NCBI GenBank assembly: GCA_051453625.1 | Contig: JBOZIK010000001.1 | Span: 21,804,157-21,865,755 of the forward strand | Source: Welwitschia mirabilis | Taxonomy: Eukaryota > Gnetophyta > Gnetopsida > Welwitschiales | Length of the DNA stretch: 61,599 nt | Direction: 5' to 3' | Shown: positions 1-12,049 of the stretch, in pieces | Layout: the number at the start of each line of letters is the position of its first letter | Position numbering within the stretch: the first letter of the stretch is position 1 | Made by a program: the position numbers and the translations under genes | Notes under the pieces: generated by a model | Databases searched by the model: none | What the model was told of the DNA's origin: nothing | Seen by the model: only the letters and a program-made list of their open reading frames with translations

Positions 1-1692
1 AGGTATACAAATGGACCCATCAAAAATTGATGTCATAAAAAATCTTCCATCCCCTTCTAACATAAAACAACTTAGATAATTTTTGGGACATTATGGTTTT
101 TATCATAGATTCATTAAAGGATATGCAACAATTTGTAACTCATTTTATCAACTTCTAGAAAAGGATGTTAAATATGAATGAAGTGATAACTATCAATAAG
201 CCTTTGAAAATCTTAAAATTGCCATTACCAATGAACCCATAGTAAGTGATCCAGATTGTAATAAGGACTTTGAGTTAATGTGTGATGCTAGTAATCTTAC
301 TATAGGTGGGGTGTTAGGATAAAAACATGAGAAAGGGATGAAAGTTTTTAGTTACATTAGGAAAACCCTTTCTAGTTCTCAACTCAACTACACCACTTCT
401 GAAAACGAAATGCTAGTAATTATCTTTTATCTAGATAAACTTTGACATTACCTCTTTGGTTTTCACACTTATGTGTATATAGATCATGCAACCATTAGAT
501 ATTTAATGATAAAGAAATATTCTAGTGCACACTTGATATGATGGGTACTTTTGTTATAAGAATTCAATTTGATAATAGTAGACAAGGTAGAAAAACAAAA
601 TCTTATAGGTAATAATCTTTTTAGACTTCCTTCTAATACTTCTTCTAATTTTGATCAACATATTTATGCTATCTTTCCAGATAAACAACTTTTTATGGTT
701 GAATAATTTTATGAGGTATCTTCAAAACAACCTGCTCTTTGGTATGCTGATATTGTAAATTATCTTGTCACACTTCAAACACCATCTCATTGAAATAGAA
801 ACCAATGAAAATCTTTTGGTGATTATGAATGGATTGAACCTCATCTATACAGGTGATGCAAAGATCAAATCATGCGTAAATGGATTTCCAAATGGGAGAA
901 AAAATACATTCTTCTTCTTTGTCATGATAGAGTTTGTAGAGGTCATTTTAGTGGCCAAAAGACTGCTATAAAAATCTTACATTTAGGATTCTATTAGTCC
1001 TCTGTGTTCAAGGATGCCTTTGAATTCACTAGGAAATGTGATTCTTGTCAATGATCTAGAGGTCTTACTCGAACTCATGATATGCCTCTTACATCTATCT
1101 TGGAATATGAGCCTGTTGATTGTTGGGGTATAGAATTTGTGGGATCTCTCAAAATCCTTTTGTATGGAAAATATTATATCTTAGTGGTAGTTGATTATGT
1201 AATAAAATGAGTTAAAGCTATTCCTGCACAGACTTATGATGCCAAAACTATTTACCAATTTCTTAGATCAAATATCTTCCAAAGATTTGGATTTCTTAGG
1301 ATTCTTATTTCTGACCAAGGTACTCACTTTATTAATGATTCTTAGGAAACTCTTACTTTCAGTTGAAATTGAACATAGAATAGCTAACTCTTATCATCCC
1401 TAATCAAATGGGCAAGATGAAAATGCTAATCATGAGATCAAGAAAGTACTCTTCAAACTCTGTCAAAAATCTCAGAAATCATCGAAACTTCATCTTAATG
1501 ATGTTATTTGGGCTTATTGTATGACTTGGCTTAATTCTTTAGGTTTCTCTCCTTATGAACTTGTCTACAAGAAAACATGTATGCTTCCAGTTGATGTGTG
1601 CTATAATTCTTACAGAACATTTCATCAAATTGACCTTGTTTCTCATACTGATAATCTTCAAGAAAGATTAATCTAATTGAACCACCTTGATG
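1..1692 (+). pseudogene. Ty3/gypsy pol remnant (RT end, RNase H, integrase)
   Basis: Degenerate pol polyprotein of a Ty3/gypsy retrotransposon, cut by the left window edge and by an N run on the right. In order it shows the RT thumb and connection (FLGHYGFYHRFIKGYA near 80-125), RNase H (FELMCDASN near 270-300 and TTSENEML near 400), an integrase zinc finger (CDSCQ near 1040) and the integrase core (WGIEFVGSL near 1125-1150, LISDQGTHF near 1305-1330, then an NGQDEN motif near 1410). The first catalytic Asp position reads Glu (GIEF where GIDF is usual); the second Asp and the Glu remain. Stops sit where CAA, CAG, CGA or TGG is expected, so C-to-T and G-to-A decay explains most of them. A few frame changes are needed between 690 and 1030. 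The motif spellings fit the Athila/Tat side of Ty3/gypsy better than chromoviruses, but no chromodomain region is readable. The element class is certain; the lineage is moderately supported. Confidence 0.9.
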
Positions 1693-2334
1693 NNNNNNNN
1701 NNNNNNNNNNNNNNNNNNNNNNNNNNNNNNNNNNNNNNNNNNNNNNNNNNNNNNNNNNNNNNNNNNNNNNNNNNNNNNNNNNNNNNNNNNNNNNNNNNNN
1801 NNNNNNNNNNNNNNNNNNNNNNNNNNNNNNNNNNNNNNNNNNNNNNNNNNNNNNNNNNNNNNNNNNNNNNNNNNNNNNNNNNNNNNNNNNNNNNNNNNNN
1901 NNNNNNNNNNNNNNNNNNNNNNNNNNNNNNNNNNNNNNNNNNNNNNNNNNNNNNNNNNNNNNNNNNNNNNNNNNNNNNNNNNNNNNNNNNNNNNNNNNNN
2001 NNNNNNNNNNNNNNNNNNNNNNNNNNNNNNNNNNNNNNNNNNNNNNNNNNNNNNNNNNNNNNNNNNNNNNNNNNNNNNNNNNNNNNNNNNNNNNNNNNNN
2101 NNNNNNNNNNNNNNNNNNNNNNNNNNNNNNNNNNNNNNNNNNNNNNNNNNNNNNNNNNNNNNNNNNNNNNNNNNNNNNNNNNNNNNNNNNNNNNNNNNNN
2201 NNNNNNNNNNNNNNNNNNNNNNNNNNNNNNNNNNNNNNNNNNNNNNNNNNNNNNNNNNNNNNNNNNNNNNNNNNNNNNNNNNNNNNNNNNNNNNNNNNNN
2301 NNNNNNNNNNNNNNNNNNNNNNNNNNNNNNNNNN
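1693..2334. other. Assembly gap (642 N)
   Basis: Run of N that removes the integrase C-terminus and whatever followed it. The non-round length suggests a gap sized from linking data. Confidence 0.99.
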
Positions 2335-2990
2335 AGTGTCCCTTGACATTCAATCTACTTCTCTAAATAAAATACCAAAAAAGGGGAAAAAAAAGAATGA
2401 AGGGAGGAGGAGGAAGAGAAAGAAATAAGAACAAAAATAAAAAAAAGCACTCAAAATTTCTATGAGTACCTTGATGAGCATCTATTCATAATTACTTACT
2501 TCTAAATCTCTTATCTTTAAGCATTATGTCATGGATATCTTTCACATTAATTAGTCTAATAATTATCCTATGTAGATCTTATTAGATTGGCATCTAGAGT
2601 ATAAAAGACTAACCTTCTTTATGTCCTTTAAATCCATTTCTTTCATAATTTCATAGTTAAATCAAAAATTCTCAAAGCTAAATTGCATTCTCTTAAAATT
2701 CTTATTGAATTTAATTCTTTAGCTAAGTCAAGTTATCTATCATGGACTCTATACATTCTATCATTCAACTACTAGCTTTGGAAATCATTATAAATAAGCT
2801 AAGGTTCAAATTTATTCATTTTAAAATTGCAATGTCCAATTTATGTCTTTATCACCTCATGACCCATTTTTATCTCAAGTTTCTATTGTGCCTAACATAA
2901 GTTAAGCTTTTTTGATATCTATTTAACTTGCTCACTTGAAATTCTAGACTTATCTTTTTCATTTGTATTGAAAGGATATGTCGTTTTGAC
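2335..2990. other. Non-coding tail of the gypsy element
   Basis: No coding signal. A long purine tract at about 2379-2430 (A and G runs broken by few pyrimidines) could include the polypurine tract of the gypsy element to its left. The rest is plain AT-rich sequence. Confidence 0.35.
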
Positions 2991-3182
2991 NNNNNNNNNN
3001 NNNNNNNNNNNNNNNNNNNNNNNNNNNNNNNNNNNNNNNNNNNNNNNNNNNNNNNNNNNNNNNNNNNNNNNNNNNNNNNNNNNNNNNNNNNNNNNNNNNN
3101 NNNNNNNNNNNNNNNNNNNNNNNNNNNNNNNNNNNNNNNNNNNNNNNNNNNNNNNNNNNNNNNNNNNNNNNNNNNNNNNNNN
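2991..3182. other. Assembly gap (192 N)
   Basis: Run of N. A second gap of exactly the same length lies at 23006-23197. I see no shared flanking sequence, so the equal length is probably chance. Confidence 0.99.
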
Positions 3183-3359
3183 AAAATTTTCTTGGAAATC
3201 CCCATTAGATCCTTCAAATGCCATTTTTAGCTAATTGGAGAAATTGAACCTTATCATAAGATTTCTCACAGACACTGATTCAAGATCCATAATTTATTTC
3301 CAATCTTGATCCTAATTTAATTAAAATTTTTAAGCCTATTTTCATCATATTGGCATTTG

Positions 3360-3800
3360 CATAATTTCTAATCGTTACATTACATTTCATGTGAATTGAA
3401 TTGAGAATTGAAATGCCTTCCATGCTTAAGGTATATCATCAAAATCTAGGCTTAATTTGAATGTGAGAAGGTTATTGTTTCATATGTCATCCACACAATA
3501 AAGGGGACAACGACTGTGAATTTTGCACTCAGATATTTAGTATGATCATGGCCATTGTCATTCCAACAAGAGTGTGAATGACACATGTGTCATTTCCATG
3601 TTGTCCCCATGACATGAGGGATGATAGCATGATAGAATTCCTATAAACTCCTTTCTCTCCCTCATTTTTACACCAAATCTTGTGTCACTCATCTCCTCTT
3701 ACTTTTCTCAAGTGCCTCATCCATCTTTTAGCTTTGGAGTTATCAATTACAAGTAATTTAGTCAAATTTCATCAAAATGAGGTAATTCTTCACTTTTCCT
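3360..3800 (+). repeat. LTR-like promoter block with palindrome and TATA box
   Basis: Looks like the U3/R part of an LTR. It has an imperfect palindrome at 3600-3626 (core CCCCATGACATGAGGG), a TATA-like CTATAAAC at 3641-3648, and then a C/T-rich downstream stretch. Related palindromes sit at matching places upstream of the TATA boxes in the LTRs at 5767 and 9398. The start is probably hidden near the 2991-3182 gap. It may be the 5' LTR of the element that carries the coding remnant at 4190-5397. Confidence 0.4.
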
Positions 3801-4189
3801 ATAGTTTAAAATTTTTGAATTTTTCTCATTTCACTCGTTGTATGCTGTATTAAATAATTTCTCTCCAAACCCACTTGTATTTTTGGCCAATCTATGCTTA
3901 GAACTTATGGAATTAAATTTGGTCCATTAAACTCAAAGTTATGAGTATTTTCTCATGAAATTCCATGTTTTTCATTTTTTTTTGAAATTTATTGCTCATT
4001 ATGCACTCAATTCGTGGTAGTTTTTGCCATGTTAGGTATCAAATTGATCCTTGTTTCATTAGCTACAATCTCGTTCTTACAAAAGAACATTTGGTTGCCT
4101 ATAATTTTTTCATTTTCTCTTAAATGGCACATATTTATTTTTTGTGGATTTTCATGTAGTAACATAGGTGCATCCTCTTCTCAAACTCG

Positions 4190-5397
4190 CATACACTCTG
4201 CCACTGCCTAAGCAGCAAAACAATGGGAACGAGAGGCTATTCTATAAGAGCAAAGGCATAACCTTGCTTTTGCTATTTACCAAAGGGATATGCATTTTTG
4301 AGATTACATTTAGAGACTTGAGACTAGCTTAGACCATGCACTGGAGTAGTTTGATATTTAGGAATGGTTATTACATACTCATAGCTCTTATTATGAGATG
4401 GAGATTGTTCAGTTCTATCAGAACTTCAAGGTTATCTCAGCCACCAAGGAGGATGGCTCACATTATGACCAGATCAGAGCCACTGTAGGAGGACATCACA
4501 TATATATTGAGACGTAGCATATTGCAGGCACCACAAGTCTTTCTAAATATGGAAAGAGGATTGATATTAGTGGAGGTGAGTCAGAGAGGTAAACTTATGT
4601 TATCTAGCTGTATTTACCATATTTTGCAAATGATAATCAGTGAGGGGTAACTGTGACATATTTGCCTTCTTATTACTGCATTCTTCACTGAGCCATTATC
4701 AATAACATAGCTTTAGTTCATCACGACTTGCATGCTATGATTATCCATCTTTAGATTATAGCCCATATTTAGTTGACAGATAGAATGGATTTAGCTACCT
4801 TCATCTGGCGCCGATTAAGATGGATGAGCACTTAGCTCCGATTTTCTACCATTACTTACCCCTATCTACTGAGTGCTCTCTTTCGATAATTTGCGATCCT
4901 AATTTTGGCATATACTCCTCATTTAGTACATAATATAGCTGATGATACATATTTCAGATAACTAGGAATAGAGATACCTGGTATGGCTTCACCAGCTCTA
5001 AGTGAGGCACCTACAGCACAGCCACCTCCTCATGGACAGCCTTAGGTAGCTGGAGGTATCATTATGGATTAGATTACTATATTATTATAAGGGATGGAAT
5101 ATAGGATATATTCACTACTTGATTTGTTGGAGGCACACATTTGCACTATAGAGGAGTAGAGTTGAGGTGCCATGGAGCAGAGTTGAGCTATCTTGGAGAG
5201 AGTAATCGATATTCAGTAGGATACTTTGGTGGACATCCCTGAGGTAGTTCGTGTCCATCATGATGTGACCACATCTAGCCTATGTGAGTACATCTCTCAT
5301 TTCTTTTTGGATGTTGATGAGCCTATCATTAAGCCACCTATGAAGACAGGTGGCAAGGGAGATACTGATATGGAGGTTGAGTTCTGATCCTCTCCAC
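4190..5397 (+). pseudogene. Remnant resembling 'putative plant transposon protein' domain (PF20167-like)
   Basis: A long frame opens around RIHSAT and runs through WEREAIL, LAFAIYQRDMHF, YYEMEIVQFYQNFKV and ATVGGHHIYIE. A later part near 4660-4860 contains LPSYYCILH and DLATFIWRRLRWM. The order 'EFY-N' core, 'VGG-h-IYI' strand, and later an 'INNIALVHHDLHAMIIHL' helix fits the domain found in many plant retroelement gag-like proteins (Pfam Transposase_32). The region 5000-5200 is richer in Pro and Gln, then Glu/Gln-rich, like a linker and coiled coil. Most stops are TAG, TAA or TGA where Gln, Arg or Trp is expected. No pol follows before the LTR at 5767, although a 100-N gap intervenes. Function in the element is unknown; capsid-like is a guess. 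Confidence 0.5.
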
Positions 5398-5433
5398 ATA
5401 GAGAGCCATGACTATTGATGTAGTTCTAAGTAT

Positions 5434-5533
5434 NNNNNNNNNNNNNNNNNNNNNNNNNNNNNNNNNNNNNNNNNNNNNNNNNNNNNNNNNNNNNNNNNNN
5501 NNNNNNNNNNNNNNNNNNNNNNNNNNNNNNNNN
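5434..5533. other. Assembly gap (100 N, nominal)
   Basis: Exactly 100 N, a conventional unknown-size gap. CTAAGTAT ends the left flank (5426-5433) and begins the right flank (5534-5541), so the two contig ends may overlap. Confidence 0.95.
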
Positions 5534-5991
5534 CTAAGTATTACAAAAACTGTGTTTTTTTCATGTCATTGTACTTAGGCATATGTTTTTGTTTTGTGAA
5601 ACTGGTAATCGATAATTATGTAATGATAATGACTTTTGTTTATATAAAATTGCTAGTTGTAGCTTTTGATTTCATTTTGAGGTTTTCTTTTCCCAATAAT
5701 TTAGCATCACAAGGTCCTCTTTCACTTTATTTTCAAAGAACTAACAAAACACTATATAGAAGGCTATGTTACGATCACAATTTGTCATGTTTTAATGGTG
5801 TAATTGGCAATGTTTTGTAGGAAAATAGAAACTTAATTCAATCATTTTTAGGCGTTTTGTCATGAATTAATTTAATATTTTATTATAATATGAAATGCCA
5901 TATTTCCATCTAAAAGGGTATGAATTCAACCAAGAAACAAAATAGAGCAAAAAGTGGAGAAAAGACTGAAAAAATGGATGTCATCCCATGC

Positions 5992-6015
5992 GTCGTTCCC
6001 ATGACATAGGGCACA
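5992..6015. promoter_or_regulatory. Palindromic U3 module 1 in family E LTR
   Basis: GTCGTTCCCATGACATAGGG then CACAA: inverted arms around CATGACATG. It lies about 335 bases upstream of the TATA box. The same module recurs at 6104, 3600 and 9643. It may be a protein-binding site or hairpin; no function is shown. Confidence 0.5.
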
Positions 6016-6103
6016 ATCACATACAAAATTACATTCGAATGAGGCTAGCAAGGCTGATGTGGTGAGGCTGACATGGCTTGCTAATGTGACCATTATGAGC
6101 TCT

Positions 6104-6129
6104 GTCGTCTCCATGACATAGGAGACAAC
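6104..6129. promoter_or_regulatory. Palindromic U3 module 2 in family E LTR
   Basis: Best-preserved copy: the arms GTCGTCTCC and GGAGACAAC pair around ATGACATA with one mismatch. It is 112 bases downstream of module 1. Confidence 0.55.
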
Positions 6130-7216
6130 ATAGCCATTATATTCAAATTCAAATACATATGGGATTCTGACATGGCGAGCTATGATTGGATGATGAAAGG
6201 ATCTCGTGTTCCTAGTTATACCCACGATGATACTAACATGATAGTGTCATAACTTCTTCCTAACTGAGTTAATTAGGGTCTAGTTTATGCCTAATGATGC
6301 CTTTTCTCCTATACTAATCTTCTTGACATGTAACCAGCTTAGGAAAGTTATAAAAACCTCCCATTTGGCATCATTTGGTCATCTTCTGACATTGGAGGAT
6401 TGGTGACAGAAAGCATCCAAGGAGTCAAGGGTCTAATTTAGCATTAAAAAGATCGTTCTTGTGTGAAGGCTATGTTTTTAACATTGAGGAGGTACTACCT
6501 TATTGAGGTATTGTAAGACATTCATTGATTTAATAAAATGTTTTTCTTCTTCTATTCTTATGATGTCTCTTATGATTTATGTTTAAATTTGATTAATACT
6601 ATTTATTATATTAATTCCTAATTAGAAATAGGTCATAAGGGATGAGTTGGATGACAATAACTCAGAAAATTAGTTATCATTGGCATGCATTTCATTTCTC
6701 TTTTATACTTTGCATTGCACATTAGAATAGTTGCATTATCAATTTCCTTTTTGCATGATAAAAATACAAAATTGATTTAAACATTGGATTAGAATCTAAA
6801 TTACATCCTTTCTCATTCATATACTTAATTATATTGTTGCCTTACACTCTCTATATTATGACATTCATTGGTTAATTCATCTAGACTAATCCTAATTGCA
6901 ATTTTCTTGTTTATAGCATTGATTACTTTTGAAGTGTAAATTTAGGCCACTAATACTTATGTATTACTTTATGAAGTCACTATGATTAGTAATATTTTAC
7001 TTGGGCATTTTAAGATTATAAGATTAGATTAATCCAATCTTAAGTCATTCATATTTTTATGAACTTTATTCAGAAGAAATATGCCTTGGTTATTTTATTC
7101 TCTTGCAATGGTCTAAGTAATTAGTTATTTATATGTTATTACTTTTTTCTCCTCTCATTACTTTACTTTTATACTCATAAGTACTTAATCATGTGAAATA
7201 TTTTCACTATTAAATG

Positions 7217-7217
7217 A

Positions 7218-7274
<57 letters not shown>
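7217..7274 (+). repeat. Microsatellite: short (GC)n then (AG)n
   Basis: A GCGCGCGCG start runs into about 25 uninterrupted AG units. It interrupts the family E LTR or its leader. CpG is rare in this window, so the intact CG run suggests a young expansion. Confidence 0.97.
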
Positions 7275-7279
<5 letters not shown>

Positions 7280-8168
7280 GAAAATAAATAAAGGTCATAC
7301 TCCTTCATGTCTAAGGTAAAAACATGATCACCATGATGTCCTATCACAAGTGCATTGGGGTAAATTTTCCCAAGAGGGACCTTTCACAGTGTGATATGAT
7401 AGCTGTGCAAGATCCACTAGGGGGTTAGTCAACCATACTATGTGGTTTCTTACTCCTCTAATAGTGGTTGCACATCCCTCATCTTAATAGATTAAAATTT
7501 TACCTCAAGGCGATAAGATCAGTGAAGTTCCTAGTATCATCAGAGGCATTTCTTGTTTTTTAGACTCCTTTTGCAAATAGTACTTTTACATGATCATTCT
7601 ACTTTTCTGGATTCTAGTTTTATTTTAATATGTGAGATAGTAAATTCATGTTTTTATAGCTTTTTATCTTATCATTCATTATTTTATAATATTAGACATA
7701 CTTTTCATCATCATAATCATTGCCTATTTCAATGGTACTTTATGAACTTTTACATATTATGATGCATTCTTCGTTAAATGAGCTTATGATTGTTACCAAG
7801 GGAATTTGTTAGGTTAAAATTTATGATAAGTAAACAATCTTCTCTATGTTCCTAGCTGTCCATTTTTATTTTGTTTTCTTTAGATATTTTGTTAGGTTTT
7901 TCAAAGTTATTTTCATACTTTTTCAAAATAATATTATGGATTTGATCATTTAGTAGCTTCTTGCTGCTTTCACTCATAGTTTTTATCCATGAGGGTTATT
8001 GTTTCTCTTTTTGACAAGTAACGATGCTACTTTTTATGTTTTAATTCTTACTTTTTCATGCTTACTAAGTTTAGACAACTTTAAGAAGTTATTTTGAGCA
8101 TTGCTTCCTTCTACTTAGTGCATTTTCTTCTCTTTAATACCTTTTTTCCATAGGTTTCTTTCCATCAT
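7275..8168. other. No gene seen; possible leader of a family E element
   Basis: AT-rich sequence with no readable protein similarity. The PBS-like stretch near 7532 is the only hint of structure. It ends at an N run. Confidence 0.4.
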
Positions 8169-8790
8169 NNNNNNNNNNNNNNNNNNNNNNNNNNNNNNNN
8201 NNNNNNNNNNNNNNNNNNNNNNNNNNNNNNNNNNNNNNNNNNNNNNNNNNNNNNNNNNNNNNNNNNNNNNNNNNNNNNNNNNNNNNNNNNNNNNNNNNNN
8301 NNNNNNNNNNNNNNNNNNNNNNNNNNNNNNNNNNNNNNNNNNNNNNNNNNNNNNNNNNNNNNNNNNNNNNNNNNNNNNNNNNNNNNNNNNNNNNNNNNNN
8401 NNNNNNNNNNNNNNNNNNNNNNNNNNNNNNNNNNNNNNNNNNNNNNNNNNNNNNNNNNNNNNNNNNNNNNNNNNNNNNNNNNNNNNNNNNNNNNNNNNNN
8501 NNNNNNNNNNNNNNNNNNNNNNNNNNNNNNNNNNNNNNNNNNNNNNNNNNNNNNNNNNNNNNNNNNNNNNNNNNNNNNNNNNNNNNNNNNNNNNNNNNNN
8601 NNNNNNNNNNNNNNNNNNNNNNNNNNNNNNNNNNNNNNNNNNNNNNNNNNNNNNNNNNNNNNNNNNNNNNNNNNNNNNNNNNNNNNNNNNNNNNNNNNNN
8701 NNNNNNNNNNNNNNNNNNNNNNNNNNNNNNNNNNNNNNNNNNNNNNNNNNNNNNNNNNNNNNNNNNNNNNNNNNNNNNNNNNNNNNNNNN
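8169..8790. other. Assembly gap (622 N)
   Basis: Run of N. Confidence 0.99.
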
Positions 8791-9397
8791 TTTTTTTGAG
8801 CTTCTTTTAAAGATATTGAACAAAAATGTTAAATTTAAAAGGATTATTTTTTAGCTTTATTATATATATTTATGATGAGTTGTTCGGATATGATTTCAAG
8901 TTACTTGGATAAAATTTCATGGACTTTACCTAGCAAAAGTAAAGTAGCACACTCATAGAATTTTCTTGCATCTATGTTTTAGAACATTTAAAGGGAGAAA
9001 ATGTTATGTTCACTCTTGTACTTTACCCCTTGTAGAATACATTATGAACTTGGATGAATCATTCTTTAACTTATCACTACTTATGTTTTACACATAAGTT
9101 TCAGTATCACTATCTCACATTATGCATACATTATCATTTTTTGAGCTATCATTATTACATTTTATGACTTTTTATATGTGTATGACATTCATTCATTCTA
9201 TTTTGATGGGTTTAAGAAGGGGGATCATAAATATATCAGTATTTGTATCAGTTAATTAGTTTTAATGTTTATTCCTACATGGTAAAAATTAAACTCAAAT
9301 TATAGCTTTCTAGTTGTAGCTTATCTTAATCAAATTGTCTTGTAATATAGTTAATCGCTCACTTTGTCAAGGGCTAACAAGGCTAAGTATGGGGCTA
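8791..9397. other. Non-coding pre-LTR region
   Basis: No gene seen. The last 200 bases align by eye with 5560-5766 in front of LTR copy 1. A purine tract AAGAAGGGGGA near 9210-9225 could be a polypurine tract, but it lies about 175 bases before the LTR start. Confidence 0.35.
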
Positions 9398-10560
9398 TGT
9401 TATGATGTCAATTTGTAGGAATTTAATGGTGTATTTTAAGTACTTTTTTGGGACATTTATATAGATTTAAATGCAATTCAAATTGTCATGAAGAACTGAT
9501 AGGATATTCACTGAAACATGCAATTCTTAGGATATTTGGAGGTATCTTAGGCTTGTTTTGATACTTCATAATTTAGAGGAAGGATTAACCATACAGAAGA
9601 TTCCCTTTGACCTAGAAGACAAAGAAGCCTATTGTCCTCTCTGTCATCTTCATGATAGGCAGGATGATAGCACTACTGACACAGATGGAATTTGTGGAGT
9701 CGACTACAGGTTCTAAAGCTGATGGACCATCTTTTGACATGAAGTATATCCCCATTATTATTTCAATGATAGTTAGTATAATAGCTATTTTATCTAGATG
9801 GAAAGTATTATCTTTGTAATGAGGTCATGTAGCTCATGTGGGTTGCTAGGGTTTCTTCTCTAACTTTTAGGGTTGAGATTCTATAACTTTAATGTGAAAC
9901 TATAAATACCCTCTTTTTTCTTCACTTCCATTTCCATCTTTTATACCATATTTTCTTGTGATAGAAGATTGAAGGACAAGAGGTCCACCCAGTAGCTATA
10001 GAGAGAAGTTTACCTTGGTGTTGGGCTAAGTATCCTCTATTGAGATGTTGCTACTTTGTTATAAGTGGATGTAAAAAATGATGATTAATTCAATTACTCT
10101 TTTCAATACTATTGTGTAAAGGTTTAAATTGATTATAGTTGGTAACAGATCTATAGTTTATTTTTATCATAATAATAACCTTTATTAAGGTTAACTTTGT
10201 TAGTCTATATCTTTCATTGTATTTCCTTTAGTCCATTTCATATTTGCATTATCCATATTCTACTTGGCATATCTTATAGTTCATGTTGGTTAGGAATAAG
10301 TAATAAACTCTTCTTAATTGATTTAAATTATAAAGAACTAATTCTTGTGATAGGAGGATTGGAATCAAAATAGAACTTGCCTCACTTACATTTCATCCAT
10401 TGCATTTCACCATCATTCATCTTGCATTTTATTTGCATTATTGTTTACTTTGTGAAATCAATTTTCTAAGTTCTAGCCTAATTCCTTTAATGGATTACAA
10501 CATTTGGGTTAATCCCTATCTATACTAGTGTGTGTTTTCTGCAAGTATAATGAATTATAA
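9398..10560 (+). repeat. LTR, family E copy 2
   Basis: Starts TGTTATGATGTCAATTTG like copy 1. It has the palindromic U3 module at 9643-9670, a TATA box (TATAAATA at 9901-9908) and a C/T-rich stretch after it. The 3' limit is approximate: sequence of the minus-strand element A begins by about 10615. No primer site is seen at the end. Confidence 0.6.
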
Positions 10561-10614
10561 GTTTTTATTAAGAACTTAAAGATTGCATAAATTTACACCA
10601 TAAAAATTATCTTT

Positions 10615-11140
10615 TCATAAACATTTTTTAATGCATATAGGAGTCATTAGCTTATTACCCTAGTTAAAATTTAATCTTATCCCCATGAATGCTTGAAAAC
10701 AAATAGTTCATCCTAAGGTAGATTCCACCTTTTTATTTATTATGTGTTTTTTTTAATTTTTTTTAATTGAAGACCTTAGTAAATGCAACTTCAATAAAAT
10801 AACTCAAAATTAAGTGTCAAAAGTCATAAGTATACATAATATCAACTAAAACTTAGAAAGTTAAAATGATCCTTTATTATTAATTTAATTATTGAAGGCC
10901 ATTAACCAAGTTCATTAAGTCTCATAAACTCAAAAGTAAATGGTCAATTTACATGGTTTATCATCTTAATGGAGTTATTGGAAAATGTAATAGGTAAATG
11001 AAGAGGCTTAAGGGGATGATTAAATAAGTGATAATGCTTTTGGGTTTCCATAATAAAAACATTTTTAGATAATACCTTTTCTATTGTAAAATGACTTGAT
11101 CAATTCATGTTTTAACTATCAGTAGTTTTCTCAATGATAT
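10615..11140 (-). repeat. 3' non-coding part of element A
   Basis: Homologous by eye to 18240-18650 of element C (shared blocks around GGAGTCATTAGCT and GTCTCATAAACTCA). In both elements it directly follows the protease on the - strand, where reverse transcriptase would be expected. This suggests that the family lacks pol. Confidence 0.5.
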
Positions 11141-12010
11141 ACTAGAAATAAGACTTAAAATAATTATGATAGTTGTGTTCAAAGTAGGAAAAATAAGAGT
11201 TAAATGGTATCATAGGATGAAGAATATTTTTATGGAAAGACTCTGCACACAAGTTCAAAAATTTAGATAAAATATGGGATGTGCAAATAGTAGAATCTAA
11301 ATGTTTAAAGTTGATAAGGCCCAACCTATGGCATTTTTATGCTTTTCTAATTATGTAAAACATCTTTCTTAAAACCAAGTTTAATAGAATCAGAAGAAAC
11401 ATATTCTACAATTAATAAGGTAATTCTAAAGCATCAAAAGAGTTGTCTTCATGGTAAATATTTGATTCAAAATTAAAGGATAAAGAACAAGGGAAAACAT
11501 TTAGCTCATAAGAAGAACATTTAAAGTTGTAAGTCTGATTAATAAAATCAACTTCATGAAGGTCACATGATAATTTCATTATGTTGAAAATATTTATGTT
11601 TATCATTATATTACAAAATGATATTTTTGTTTGACCATTTCTATAATTAATAAGAGTGTTGGCTATTACAAGGAAAGGTCTTTCTAAAATAATTAGAACT
11701 AAATTGTGTTTTATTATTTTCATTCTAAAACAATGAAGTCTATTGGAAAATGGAAATTATCTATTCAAAGTATGACATCTTCAACTATTCATAATGGTAA
11801 GTTCAAATAGTTATCAGCTAATTACTATGGGATTTTAGTATTTTTGAGATCATTTAAACTAAGTTCCTTATACATATAATAGGGTAGAGTATTATCACTT
11901 ACTCTAAGGGTTAATAAGTCATGCTTAATAATTCTATCTATAATTTTAATAACTGTTGTTGAGTAACTAGGATTTTTATATTTAGGGAAAATTTGATTTT
12001 GTATGATCAC
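11141..12010 (-). pseudogene. Athila-like retropepsin remnant, copy A
   Basis: Aspartic protease of a Ty3/gypsy element, read on the - strand. The N-terminal part around 11825-12010 includes LPYYMYKEL and the active-site region LLTLRVS. The C-terminal part around 11550-11720 reads LVIANTLINYRNG and NIFNIMKL, the typical 'LATANALINCRNG' segment of Athila/Tat proteases. The active site normally reads Asp-x-Gly; here it is Thr-Leu-Arg, so both Asp and Gly are lost (Arg codon at 11903-11905). Downstream of the protease there is no reverse transcriptase. Copies B and C share the layout. Confidence 0.8.
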
Positions 12011-12049
12011 ACTAGATGTTAAGCTAAGAAGGGTCTTTTCTTAACATGC

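Larger units (their letters stand above)
5767..7200 (+). repeat. LTR, family E copy 1
   Basis: Begins with TGTTACGATCACAATTTG. The copy starting at 9398 (TGTTATGATGTCAATTTG) follows it in the same order: a palindromic U3 module, a TATA box (TATAAAAA at 6349-6356) and an AT-rich downstream part. Two palindromic modules lie at 5992-6015 and 6104-6129. Upstream sequence (5560-5766) also resembles that before the 9398 copy, including TAGTTGTAGCTT. The 3' end is not resolved. A PBS-like stretch (CTAGTATCATCAGAGGC near 7532-7548) is a possible initiator-Met primer site with an insertion; if real, the LTR would extend to about 7530. Confidence 0.6.

Noticed and set aside
1531-2366. Long open frames on both strands across the first N run
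   Set aside because: They consist almost wholly of N translated as X. The same holds at 2870-3234, 8134-8823, 22199-22449, 22977-23321, 24386-24841 and 33906-34673.
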